Assembly: GCA_047602365.1 (NCBI GenBank)
Contig: JASGHM010000001.1
Span: 1,922,001 to 1,986,000 of the forward strand
Direction of reading: 5' to 3'
Source of the DNA: Piscinibacter sp047602365
Lineage (GTDB): Bacteria; Pseudomonadota; Gammaproteobacteria; Burkholderiales; Burkholderiaceae_C
DNA: 64,000 nucleotides
Shown here: positions 1 through 7,832 of the stretch, piece by piece
How the letters are laid out: each line of letters starts with the position of its first letter
How positions within the stretch are numbered: position 1 is the first letter of the stretch
Notes under the pieces: generated by a model
What the model saw: the letters and a program-made list of their open reading frames with translations, nothing else
The model's database searches: none
Told to the model about the DNA's origin: nothing
Position numbers and translations under genes: made by a program

Positions 1-356
1 ACCATCTCGTCCTGCATGCGTGAGGCCGCGGCGCGGAACTTGTCGGCCTCGCTCCAGATTTCCGGCTTGGCCCGGGTGTCGCCCTTGTCGGTGCCGGGGA
101 TGAAGCCGGCGTAGGGCAGCTTCGACAGCGCCGTGGCGATCTCGGCGTCGGCGGCAGCGGTCTTGGCGTCGAATGGCACCCGCCCGTTGGCCATCGCGGC
201 GACGCGGCCGAAGTGCACGGACATCATCGTCATACCGGCCTTGCGGTACTTGATCGCGTCCTCCGGCTTGGCGAACTGGGCGGCGGCAGGCAGGGCGGTG
301 GCCACACCGGCAAGCGCCACGACGGCGAGCAGGGCGGACGGCAGCGGACGATTCAT
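1..356 (-). CDS. cytochrome c' (partial, C-terminus outside window)
   Basis: The first 118 residues of a periplasmic c-type cytochrome are visible; the gene runs off the left edge. A signal peptide (about residues 1-24, ending AAAQ) is followed by FAKPEDAIKYRKAGMTMM and HFGRVAAMANG, the typical first helices of the cytochrome c' four-helix bundle (CytC_2 family). Further on, GTDKGDTRAKPEIW and DKFRAAASRMQ also match that family. The haem motif CxxCH lies near the C-terminus in cytochromes c' and so cannot be seen here. In this family the high-spin haem binds NO or CO and the protein often partners a membrane cytochrome b, which fits the divergent b561 gene that starts 150 bases away. The start is the ATG in front of the signal peptide. 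Confidence 0.85.
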   Translation of the reverse strand, partial: MNRPLPSALLAVVALAGVATALPAAAQFAKPEDAIKYRKAGMTMMSVHFGRVAAMANGRVPFDAKTAAADAEIATALSKLPYAGFIPGTDKGDTRAKPEIWSEADKFRAAASRMQDEM

Positions 357-506
357 GCAGCTTCTCCTGGATGGGGTGGGTGCGCCACGCCGCGGGTCCT
401 GCGCGGGCGGTGCTGACGTGTCTACGCCGCCCCGGCGCGTTTCATTCCCGACCTTTCCACTCTGCGGTTATCGTGGGGGCTGCGACGCCACGGAGAACAC
501 CGAGCA

Positions 507-1202
507 ATGAACCCCGATGCGGTGAAGGTGCGCGTGTGGGACCTGCCCACGCGGCTGTTCCACTGGGCCCTGGCCGCCTGCGTGATCGCCTCGGTGGTCA
601 GCGCCAAGATCGGCGGCAACGCGATGGACTGGCACTTCCGCATCGGCTACGTGGTCTTCACGCTGCTCGCGTTCCGGCTGCTGTGGGGGCTGGTCGGCGG
701 GCGCTGGTCGCGCTTCGCGAGCTTCCTCTACGCGCCGTCCACGCTGCGCCGCTACCTGCGCGGCACCAGCCGCGACGACGAGCACCATGAGGTCGGCCAC
801 AGCCCGCTGGGCGCGCTGTCCGTATTCGCATTGCTGGCGCTGCTGGCGGCGCAGGTCGGCAGCGGCCTGTTCGCCGACGACGAGATCGCCAGCGCCGGCC
901 CGCTGGTCAGGTTCGTCAGCGGCGCAACCAGCAGCCTGCTCACCGCGTGGCACAAGAGCTTCGGGCAGGGCCTGATCATCGCGCTGGCGTTGCTGCACGT
1001 CGCCGCGATCGCCGTCTACCGGCTGCGCCGTGGCCGCGACCTGGTGACGCCGATGCTCGTCGGCGACAAGTGGCTGTCCCGCCGGCGTGCCGGCCGCCGC
1101 CGACAACCTGGCCACGCGCGGCCTGGCGCTGCTGCTGCTGGTGCTGTGCGCGGCCGGCGTGGCGACGCTGGTCACGCTGGCCGGATGAGGGCTTGCCGAT
1201 GA
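507..1202 (+). CDS. cytochrome b561 family protein, frameshifted near the 3' end
   Basis: This is a four-helix membrane cytochrome b (bacterial/Ni-hydrogenase b561 family). Likely haem-ligand histidines lie in RLFHWAL (H19), DWHFRIGY (H43), a TAWHKSFGQ segment and LLHVAA. It probably passes electrons to the cytochrome c' encoded divergently next to it. The frame as read ends at 1202 in an Arg/Gly-rich tail that does not look like the family. Dropping one base near 1077-1080 instead gives WLPAGVPAA, then ATRGLALLLLVLCAAGVATL and a stop at 1186-1188, the usual last membrane helix. The 507-1188 interval is 3n+1 bases long, as one extra base predicts. The gene was therefore recently broken, or the base is a sequencing error. 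The call on the core is firm; the 3' end is not. Confidence 0.8.
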   Translation: MNPDAVKVRVWDLPTRLFHWALAACVIASVVSAKIGGNAMDWHFRIGYVVFTLLAFRLLWGLVGGRWSRFASFLYAPSTLRRYLRGTSRDDEHHEVGHSPLGALSVFALLALLAAQVGSGLFADDEIASAGPLVRFVSGATSSLLTAWHKSFGQGLIIALALLHVAAIAVYRLRRGRDLVTPMLVGDKWLSRRRAGRRRQPGHARPGAAAAGAVRGRRGDAGHAGRMRACR

Positions 1203-1717
1203 CGCTGGACCTGACCCCCGACATCCGCCTGGTCGTCCCGGAAGGCGCGGAAGCGCTGGCCGCGACACGCGCCATCTTCCGCGAGTACGCCGAGGGCCTG
1301 GGCGTCGACCTGTGCTTCCAGAACTTCGAGGCCGAACTCGCCGCCCTGCCCGGCGAGTACGACGCGCCGGCGGGCCACCTGCTGCTGGCGCTGGTCGACG
1401 GCGAGGTGGCCGGCTGCGGCGGTTTCCGGGCGCTGGCCGATGCCGACCAGGCCAACGCCTGCGAGATGAAGCGCCTCTACGTGCGGCCGGCGTTCCGCCG
1501 CTTCGGCCTCGGCCGGCGGCTGGCCGAGTCGCTGATGGACGAGGCGCGGCGTTGCGGCTACTCGGTCATGCTGCTGGACACGCTGGACGACATGGAGGCC
1601 GCGCGCGAGCTCTACGCCTCGCTCGGCTTCGCCGAGACGGCGCCGTACTACTACAACCCGATTCCGGGCGCACACTACCTGCGGGCCGACCTGGTCGACA
1701 GCCCGAGCCGCTACTGA
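1199..1717 (+). CDS. GNAT family N-acetyltransferase
   Basis: A 172-residue GCN5-related acetyltransferase, full length for the family. The acetyl-CoA binding core is visible as MKRLYVRPAFRRFGLGRRLA, with the R-x-x-G-x-G/A pyrophosphate loop written RRFGLG, followed by the helix SLMDEARRCGY. The C-terminal part has the common LDTLDDMEAARELYASLGF strand-helix. The acyl acceptor cannot be predicted. The ATG at 1199 has a GAGGG Shine-Dalgarno sequence about 7 bases upstream. It lies 10 bases after the repaired stop of the cytochrome b561 gene, so the two may be co-transcribed. Confidence 0.88.
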   Translation: MTLDLTPDIRLVVPEGAEALAATRAIFREYAEGLGVDLCFQNFEAELAALPGEYDAPAGHLLLALVDGEVAGCGGFRALADADQANACEMKRLYVRPAFRRFGLGRRLAESLMDEARRCGYSVMLLDTLDDMEAARELYASLGFAETAPYYYNPIPGAHYLRADLVDSPSRY

Positions 1718-1743
1718 AGACAGGCCACGAAGGGGACAGCACG

Positions 1744-2550
1744 ATGAATCCGTTCAGACACCTGCTCAAGGCCGCCGGCGCACACCCGCCGGTGGGCACC
1801 TGGATCATGTCGGCCAGCCCGCTGCTGGCCGAAGCCACCGGGCACGCCGGCTTCGACTGGGGCGTGATCGACATGGAGCACGCGCCGCTGGACATGATGG
1901 AGGTCGTGCAGGTGCTGCAGGCGCTGTCGGCGACCAAGCTGGTGCCGATCGTGCGGGTGCCCTGGAACGACGCGGTGATGGTCAAGCGGGTGCTCGACGC
2001 CGGCGCGACGACGGTCATGTTCCCGTTTGTGCAGAACGCCGAGGAGGCGGCACGCGCGGTGGCTGCGACGCGCTACCCGCCGAAGGGCATGCGCGGCATG
2101 GCCGGCATGAGCCGCGCCAACCGTTTCGGCACGGTGCCCAACCACTTCGGCACGGCCGACAAGCAGATGGGCGTGATCGTGCAGCTGGAGACCGTGCAGG
2201 CGCTGCAGCAGCTCGAGGCGATCGCCGCGGTGGACGGCGTCGATGCGCTGTTCATCGGGCCGGCCGACCTGTCCGGCTCGATGGGCCATGTCGGCCAGAC
2301 CATGCACCCGGCGGTGATGGACCGCATGTCGCAGGCGGTGATGCGCTGCAAGGCGATCGGCATGCCGGTGGGCACGATCGGCGGCGACCCGGAGTCGGTG
2401 GCGCAGTACCGCGCCGCCGGCTTCGACTACGTCGCCGTCGGCTCCGACCTCGGCCTGTTCATGCAGGGCGCCCGCTCGGCCATCGCCGCGCTGCGCACGC
2501 CCGGCAGCGAGCACGTGCACTCGGTGTCCTCGGGAACCAAGGGTTATTGA
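1744..2550 (+). CDS. HpcH/HpaI family aldolase (2-keto-3-deoxy sugar acid aldolase-like)
   Basis: A 268-residue class II, divalent-metal-dependent pyruvate aldolase of the HpcH/HpaI (citrate lyase beta-like) TIM-barrel family. Family landmarks are in order: GVIDMEHAPLD with the catalytic His (H46), VRVPWND (R71, binds pyruvate carboxylate), TTVMFPFVQNAEEA, QLET (metal ligand E149) and FIGPADLSGSMG (metal ligand D175). Relatives cleave 2-keto-3-deoxy-L-rhamnonate, 2-keto-3-deoxy-glucarate or 4-hydroxy-2-oxo-heptanedioate. The neighbouring epimerase-like protein and SMP-30 lactonase on the same strand favour a sugar-acid substrate over an aromatic one. A GAAGGGG ribosome site lies just upstream of the ATG. 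No dehydrogenase or dehydratase for such a pathway is in the window. Confidence 0.87.
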   Translation: MNPFRHLLKAAGAHPPVGTWIMSASPLLAEATGHAGFDWGVIDMEHAPLDMMEVVQVLQALSATKLVPIVRVPWNDAVMVKRVLDAGATTVMFPFVQNAEEAARAVAATRYPPKGMRGMAGMSRANRFGTVPNHFGTADKQMGVIVQLETVQALQQLEAIAAVDGVDALFIGPADLSGSMGHVGQTMHPAVMDRMSQAVMRCKAIGMPVGTIGGDPESVAQYRAAGFDYVAVGSDLGLFMQGARSAIAALRTPGSEHVHSVSSGTKGY

Positions 2551-2599
2551 GCGGGTCCCGACCGGCGGTTTCGCGCCGCTGCCGCGATAGCATGGCCCC

Positions 2600-3466
2600 A
2601 TGACCGCGCACGCCTCCACCGCCCACAGCTTCGAACTCCACGCCGGCGCGCTGCGCCTGGCCCTGCGTGCCGACATCGGCGGCTGCATCGCCGGCTTCTG
2701 GCACCGCGAGACGCCGATCCTGCGCGGCGTCGAGCCGGTCGCACTGGCCAGCGTGCGCGACGCCGGCAGCTATGCGCTGGTGCCGTACTCCAACCGCATC
2801 GGCTACAAGCGCTTCCGCTGGAAAGGGCACGACCACACGACCGCGCCCAACTACGGCGACCATCCGCACTCGATCCACGGCGTCGGCTGGCAGCGGCCCT
2901 GGGAACTGGTGTCGTCCAGCGCGGTCGAGGTGGTGCTGCGCTACCGCCACATGCCCGACGCCGACTGGCCGTTCGCCTTCGAGGCCATGCAGTACTTCGA
3001 CCTGACGCCGCAGGCGATGCGCACCGAGCTGGTGGTGACCAACCTGGCCGACATCGCGCAGCCGATCGGCCTCGGCTGGCACCCGTACTTTCCGAAGCGC
3101 GCGCGCAGCCGGCTGCACATCGAGCTCTCCGACCGCTGGGACAACGACCCGACGCTGCTGCCGGTGCGCAAGGTCGCGCAGCCGGGCATCGACAGCGACG
3201 TCGCCCACCTCGACTTCGACAACTGCTTCGAAGGCTGGCGCGGCGCTGCGCGCATCCGCGACGAACGTTTCTCGCTGCAGATGACCTCGTCGCTCGACCG
3301 CCTGGTCGTCTACACGCCGCAGAACAAGGACTTCTTCTGCGTCGAGCCGGTCAGCCACGTCAACAACGCGATCCACATGCCCGACCCGCTGGCGCACGGC
3401 CTGCGCAGCGTCGCGCCGGGCGACAGCACCAGCGCCTGGATGCAGATCGACGTGTCGGTGCTGTGA
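2600..3466 (+). CDS. aldose 1-epimerase family protein
   Basis: A 288-residue galactose-mutarotase-like protein. Visible motifs are the N-terminal strands FELHAGALRLALRADIGG, the HGVGW segment with the putative catalytic acid H93, the GWHPYFP motif (H161), and FCVEPVSHVNN with the putative catalytic base E249. These are the residues used to interconvert alpha and beta anomers of aldoses. It is expected in the cytoplasm, as no signal peptide is seen. Its stop overlaps the start of the next gene (SMP-30 lactonase), so the two are probably translationally coupled. This suggests a role in presenting the right sugar anomer to an oxidising pathway that yields a lactone. The natural sugar is not identifiable. 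Confidence 0.87.
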   Translation: MTAHASTAHSFELHAGALRLALRADIGGCIAGFWHRETPILRGVEPVALASVRDAGSYALVPYSNRIGYKRFRWKGHDHTTAPNYGDHPHSIHGVGWQRPWELVSSSAVEVVLRYRHMPDADWPFAFEAMQYFDLTPQAMRTELVVTNLADIAQPIGLGWHPYFPKRARSRLHIELSDRWDNDPTLLPVRKVAQPGIDSDVAHLDFDNCFEGWRGAARIRDERFSLQMTSSLDRLVVYTPQNKDFFCVEPVSHVNNAIHMPDPLAHGLRSVAPGDSTSAWMQIDVSVL

Positions 3467-4374
3467 CCGCGATGGAGGCCGACCCCGCCGTTCGTGTCGC
3501 GGTCGCGCAGGCGTCGCTGCTCGGCGAGTCGCCGCTGTGGCATCCGCGCGAGCAGGCGCTGTACTGGTGCGACATTCCCGGCCATCGCCTGAACCGGTTC
3601 GACCCGCGCAGCGGCGAGCTGTCGCACTGGCAGTTCGAGACCGACCTGGCCAGCATCGCGCCGATGCTCGACGGCGGCCTGCTGATGGCGATGCGCGACG
3701 GCCTGTGGCGGCTGGACACCGCCAGCGGTGAGCGCGAGCGCCTGGCCGAGCCGCCCTACGACCCGAAGATCGAGCGCTTCAACGACGGCAAGTGCGACCC
3801 GCAGGGGCGCTTCTGGGTCGGCACGATCTACGAGCCGCGCGACGCCGCGAAGGCGACGCTGCACTGCTGGAGCGGCGGCAAGCTGGTGCAGCGCGCCGGC
3901 GGCGTGACCACCGCCAACGGCCTGGCCTGGAGCCCGAACGGCCGCACGATGTACTGGAGCGACACCAAGGCGCACACCATCTACGCCTTCGACTTCGAGC
4001 CGGGCAGCGGCGAACTCAGCGGCCAGCGGGTGTTCGCCCGCTTCCCGCAGAAGCGGGACGGCCAGCCGCTGGAGGGCTACGGCGGCCGGCCCGACGGCGC
4101 GGCGGTCGACGCCGAAGGCTGCTACTGGGTGGCGATGTTCGAGGGCCAGCGCCTGCTGCGCCTGTCACCGGCGGGCGAAGTCGTGCGCGAGGTCGTGCTG
4201 CCGGTGCGCTGCGCGACCATGCCCTGCTTCGGCGGGCCGGACTTGAAAACGCTGTACATCACCACCGGGCGCGAGAAGCGGCCGGCGGCGGAACTGGCGC
4301 AACAGCCATGGGCCGGCTGCGTGCTGGCGATCGACGTCGACGTGCCGGGCCTGCCGGCCAGCCTGTTCCACTGA
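3463..4374 (+). CDS. SMP-30/gluconolactonase family sugar lactonase
   Basis: A 303-residue six-bladed beta-propeller lactonase of the SMP-30/gluconolaconase/LRE family. The divalent metal ligands are recognisable: LLGESPLW (E22), TTANGLAWSPNG (N152) and GGRPDGAAVDAEG (D211). RFNDGKCDPQGRFWVGT (N107) is the usual substrate-side motif. It would hydrolyse an aldonolactone to the aldonic acid that an aldolase such as the one upstream could later cleave after dehydration. The start is taken as the GTG at 3463, inside the stop of the epimerase gene (GTGA overlap). The ATG at 3472 is an alternative. Confidence 0.88.
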   Translation: MTAMEADPAVRVAVAQASLLGESPLWHPREQALYWCDIPGHRLNRFDPRSGELSHWQFETDLASIAPMLDGGLLMAMRDGLWRLDTASGERERLAEPPYDPKIERFNDGKCDPQGRFWVGTIYEPRDAAKATLHCWSGGKLVQRAGGVTTANGLAWSPNGRTMYWSDTKAHTIYAFDFEPGSGELSGQRVFARFPQKRDGQPLEGYGGRPDGAAVDAEGCYWVAMFEGQRLLRLSPAGEVVREVVLPVRCATMPCFGGPDLKTLYITTGREKRPAAELAQQPWAGCVLAIDVDVPGLPASLFH

Positions 4375-4404
4375 CATTCGCAGGCGGCGACGAGGACCCT
4401 GACC

Positions 4405-7149
4405 ATGCGCCGTCTTGCCACAGCACTCGTCGAAGAGGGCCGCTGGCCCGACAGCACCGTCGGCACGCTGGTCGTCCTCACCGGCACCAGCGGCAACGAT
4501 TCGCTGAGCGGCACGTCGGCGGCCGACACGCTCAACGGCGGCAGCGGCAACGACACGCTGTCCGGCGGGTCGGGCAACGATTCGCTGATCGGCAGCACCG
4601 GCAACGACTCGCTGGTCGGCGGGCTGGGCAGCGACACCCTGGTGGGCGGCACGGGCAATGACATCTACGTCGTCGATGTCGCCACCGACGTCGTGCTCGA
4701 GACGACGACGGCGGCCAGCGAGATCGACACGGTGCTCAGCAGCGTGACCTGGGTGCTGGGTGCGAACCTGGAGCGGCTGACGCTGGCCGGTTCGGCGGCG
4801 ATCAACGGCACCGGCAACGCGCTGGCCAACCGGCTGCTCGGCAACGCCTCGGCCAACGTGCTGAATGGCGGCAGCGGCAACGACACCCTGCTCGGCGGCT
4901 CTGGCAACGACACGCTGAACGGCAGCCTGGGCATCGACTCGATGGACGGCGGCGCCGGCAGCGACGCCTACGTGGTCGATGCGTCCGGCGACGTGATCGC
5001 CGAGTCGGGCACGCTGGCGGGCGAGATCGACACGGTCGTCAGCGCGGTCAGCCACGCGCTGGGCGCCAACCTCGAGCGCTTGACGCTCAGCGGCACGGCG
5101 GTGATCAACGGCACCGGCAACACGCTGGCCAACCTGATCACCGGCAACGGCGCGGCGAACGGCCTGAACGGGGGCAGCGGCAACGACACGCTGAACGGCG
5201 GCGGCGGCAACGACCTGCTCAACGGCAGCACCGGCAACGACTCGATGCTCGGCGGCGACGGCAACGACCGCTACGTGGTGAACAGCGCGCTCGACGTCGT
5301 CGTCGAGACCAACGCCTCGGCGACGCAGATCGACACCGTCACCTCGGCGGTGAACTGGACGCTGGGCGCGAACCTCGAGCGGCTGGTGCTGTCGGGCACG
5401 GCGAACCTGACCGGCACCGGGAACACGCTGGCCAACCTGATCACCGGCAACAGTGGTGCCAACAGCCTCGCCGGCAATGCCGGCAATGACACGCTGGACG
5501 GCGGCACTGGCAACGACACACTCAGCGGCGGCACCGGCGACGACCGCTACCTGGTCGACTCCGCGCTCGACGTGGTCAGCGAGAGCGGCGGCAGCGGCAT
5601 CGACACCGTGGCCACCACATTGGCCTCGTACACCCTGGCGGCCGGCCTCGAGCACCTCGAGTCCATCGGCTTCTATCCCTTCGTCGGCACTGGCAATGCG
5701 CTGGCCAACCGGCTGAGCGGCGGCGCGTCCTCTGACACGCTGGACGGTGGTGCCGGCAACGACACGCTGGTCGGCGGTGCCGGCAGCGACCGCTACTACG
5801 TCGACAGTCCCGGCGACGTGATCGTGGAGACGACGCTCTCCGACACGTTCGACATCGTCGACGCCCGGCTGTCGTGGACCCTGTCGGCCAACGTCGAGGC
5901 GCTCCACCTCGGCGGCGCCGGCGTGCTGCTGGCTATCGACGGCACCGGCAACGCGACCAACAACCAGATCAGCGGCACGGACGGTGCCAACGTTCTTTCC
6001 GGCCTCGCCGGCATGGACTATCTCGGCGGCTACGGCGGCAACGACCGTCTGGAAGGCGGTGCCGACCGCGACACGCTGAACGGCGGCGCGGGCATCGACA
6101 CCCTGCTCGGCGGGACCGGCGACGATGTCTACATGGTCGACGCGGCCGGGGATGTCGTCCAGGAAGTGGTCAACGAAGGTGAAGACACGGTCCATGTCTC
6201 GTTCACGTCTGGGAACTACACGCTCGCCGGCCAGGTCGAGAACCTGACGATCGACGAGGGCGAGGTCGATGGCACCGGCAATGGCCTGGCCAACGCAATG
6301 AGCGGCAGCACCTCCGCCAACCGGCTCACCGGACTGGGCGGTAACGACACGCTGGGCGGCAACGGTGGCAACGACACGCTGGACGGCGGCGCCGGCAACG
6401 ACACGCTGTTCGGCGACAGCGGCGCCGACTCGATGGTCGGCGGTACCGGCAACGACCTCTACGAGGTCGACGAAGTCGGCGATGTCACGCTCGAGACCGG
6501 AACGCTGGCTTCCGAAGTGGACACCGTCAACGCCGCGATCTGCTGGACGCTGGCCGACAACCTCGAGAACCTGTGGCTGCGCTACCAGGCCGGTGCGGCC
6601 AGTGGCAGTGGCAATGGTCGCGCCAACAACATCCTTGGCAACGACTTCGACAACGTGCTGAGCGGCCTCGACGGCAACGACACGCTCAACGGCGGCTACG
6701 GCAGCGACAGCCTGAACGGCGGATCGGGCGCCGATCGGTTCATGATCGGCCTGGCACCGGACACGATCGACGACTTCGTCAGCGGCACCGACAGGATTGC
6801 GGTGAGCAAGGCGGATGTGGCGATCGGCAACCTTGACACGGTAGTCGACGCGGCGGCCTTGTCCGCCGGCAGCGGCGACTGGACGCAGTCCAGCGAGGTC
6901 GTCGTGTTCACGACCAACCTGGCCAGCCTGAGCGCCGATGCTGCCGCCAGCCTCGCGGGTTTCCAGTCCGGCGGCGGGGCGATCGCCGGGGGAACGCGGG
7001 TGTTCGTGTTCGACGACGGCGCCAGCAGCGCGGTCTACCTCTTCCAGTCGGACTCCGATGCCACGGTCGAGGCGGCCGAGCTGACGCTGCTGGCCACCTT
7101 GACCGGCACGGCGTCCACCGGCGTGGCGGACTACCTCTTCACCGCCTGA
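4405..7149 (+). CDS. RTX-type calcium-binding repeat protein
   Basis: A 914-residue acidic, glycine/aspartate-rich protein built from haemolysin-type nonapeptide repeats (GGxGxDxLx). About seven modules of roughly 100-125 residues repeat the order GNDTLNGG..., a Y-x-V-D/N strand (YVVD, YVVD, YVVN, YLVD, YYVD, YMVD, YEVD), DVV-E, a DTV strand, W-LGANLERL-L, GTGN-LAN and back to GNDTL. Such beta-rolls bind calcium outside the cell. The last 160 residues (after DTIDDFVSGTDRIAV) lack repeats and would hold the uncleaved C-terminal type I secretion signal. There is no N-terminal signal peptide and no catalytic domain, so it is more like an S-layer or adhesin-type protein than a toxin or protease. 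No type I secretion genes are in the window. A GAGGA sequence precedes the ATG. Confidence 0.85.
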   Translation: MRRLATALVEEGRWPDSTVGTLVVLTGTSGNDSLSGTSAADTLNGGSGNDTLSGGSGNDSLIGSTGNDSLVGGLGSDTLVGGTGNDIYVVDVATDVVLETTTAASEIDTVLSSVTWVLGANLERLTLAGSAAINGTGNALANRLLGNASANVLNGGSGNDTLLGGSGNDTLNGSLGIDSMDGGAGSDAYVVDASGDVIAESGTLAGEIDTVVSAVSHALGANLERLTLSGTAVINGTGNTLANLITGNGAANGLNGGSGNDTLNGGGGNDLLNGSTGNDSMLGGDGNDRYVVNSALDVVVETNASATQIDTVTSAVNWTLGANLERLVLSGTANLTGTGNTLANLITGNSGANSLAGNAGNDTLDGGTGNDTLSGGTGDDRYLVDSALDVVSESGGSGIDTVATTLASYTLAAGLEHLESIGFYPFVGTGNALANRLSGGASSDTLDGGAGNDTLVGGAGSDRYYVDSPGDVIVETTLSDTFDIVDARLSWTLSANVEALHLGGAGVLLAIDGTGNATNNQISGTDGANVLSGLAGMDYLGGYGGNDRLEGGADRDTLNGGAGIDTLLGGTGDDVYMVDAAGDVVQEVVNEGEDTVHVSFTSGNYTLAGQVENLTIDEGEVDGTGNGLANAMSGSTSANRLTGLGGNDTLGGNGGNDTLDGGAGNDTLFGDSGADSMVGGTGNDLYEVDEVGDVTLETGTLASEVDTVNAAICWTLADNLENLWLRYQAGAASGSGNGRANNILGNDFDNVLSGLDGNDTLNGGYGSDSLNGGSGADRFMIGLAPDTIDDFVSGTDRIAVSKADVAIGNLDTVVDAAALSAGSGDWTQSSEVVVFTTNLASLSADAAASLAGFQSGGGAIAGGTRVFVFDDGASSAVYLFQSDSDATVEAAELTLLATLTGTASTGVADYLFTA

Positions 7150-7170
7150 CCGCCCGCCTCGGGCCGAGGC

Positions 7171-7782
7171 TCAGTCGCCGTACTTGATCGAGCAGCCGTA
7201 GGCCTGCGTCACCGCCTGGCTGACCGGCTTGCCGGCGGCGACCTCGGCGACCGCCTGGTTGACGTGGTTGGTCGCGGTCTTGATGTCGGCCGGGTTCGCC
7301 GTCGGCTTGCTGTCGATCGCGCCGGCGTAGACCAGGGTGCCCTTCGGGTCGATCACGTACATGTGCGGCGTCGTGCGCGCGCCGTAGGCGCGGCCGACCT
7401 TGCCATCGGCGTCCATCAGCGTGGCGCTGGGCGCGCCGCCCTTGTCCTTCATCCAGCCGGCCAGCGCCGCCGGCGCCATGTAGTCGCCTGCCCCGGCGTG
7501 GGTGGAGTTGATCGCCAGCCACACCGCGCCCTGGGCGACGGCGTTCTTCTGTGTGGCCTGCATGTTGGCACTGTCGTAGTGCTTGCGCACGAAGGGGCAG
7601 CCGGGGTTGACCCATTCGAGCACCACGGTCCTGCCCTTGAAGTCGGCCAGCGAGACGGTCTTGCCGCTGGTGTCGACGGCACTGAACGCCGGCGCGCTCT
7701 GGCCCACTGCGGCGGCGGCGAACACCGCGGCCGACAGTGACGACGCCGCTGCGGCAGCGGCAAGACGGAACACGGTCTTCAT
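7171..7782 (-). CDS. exported thioredoxin/peroxiredoxin-like protein
   Basis: A 203-residue protein with a signal peptide (about residues 1-25) and an AhpC/TSA-type thioredoxin fold: GQSAPAFSAVDTSGKTVSLADFKGRTVVLEWVNPGCPFV, the cis-proline TTPH (P139) and VIDPKGTLVYAGAID. The active site has a single cysteine (C62 in NPGCPFVRKHY) where thioredoxins have CxxC. A second cysteine (C197) sits near the C-terminus and could be the resolving partner. It lies 50 bases downstream of the dsbD-like gene on the same strand, so DsbD may reduce it. An AAAGGAGT ribosome site 6-7 bases upstream fixes the ATG at 7782. It is more likely a periplasmic peroxidase or thiol reductase than a CcmG-type protein; the substrate is unknown. 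Confidence 0.8.
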   Translation of the reverse strand: MKTVFRLAAAAAASSLSAAVFAAAAVGQSAPAFSAVDTSGKTVSLADFKGRTVVLEWVNPGCPFVRKHYDSANMQATQKNAVAQGAVWLAINSTHAGAGDYMAPAALAGWMKDKGGAPSATLMDADGKVGRAYGARTTPHMYVIDPKGTLVYAGAIDSKPTANPADIKTATNHVNQAVAEVAAGKPVSQAVTQAYGCSIKYGD

Positions 7783-7832
7783 TCGGGACTCCTTTCGCAC
7801 AGGCAGGGTGGACGGGAATCGAGGCCGGAAGT

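Noticed and set aside
4165..6195. A 676-codon open frame on the minus strand opposite the RTX gene
   Set aside because: It mirrors the glycine/aspartate repeats of the RTX gene and reads as low-complexity Val/Ala/Gly/Asp; typical of high-GC shadow frames.
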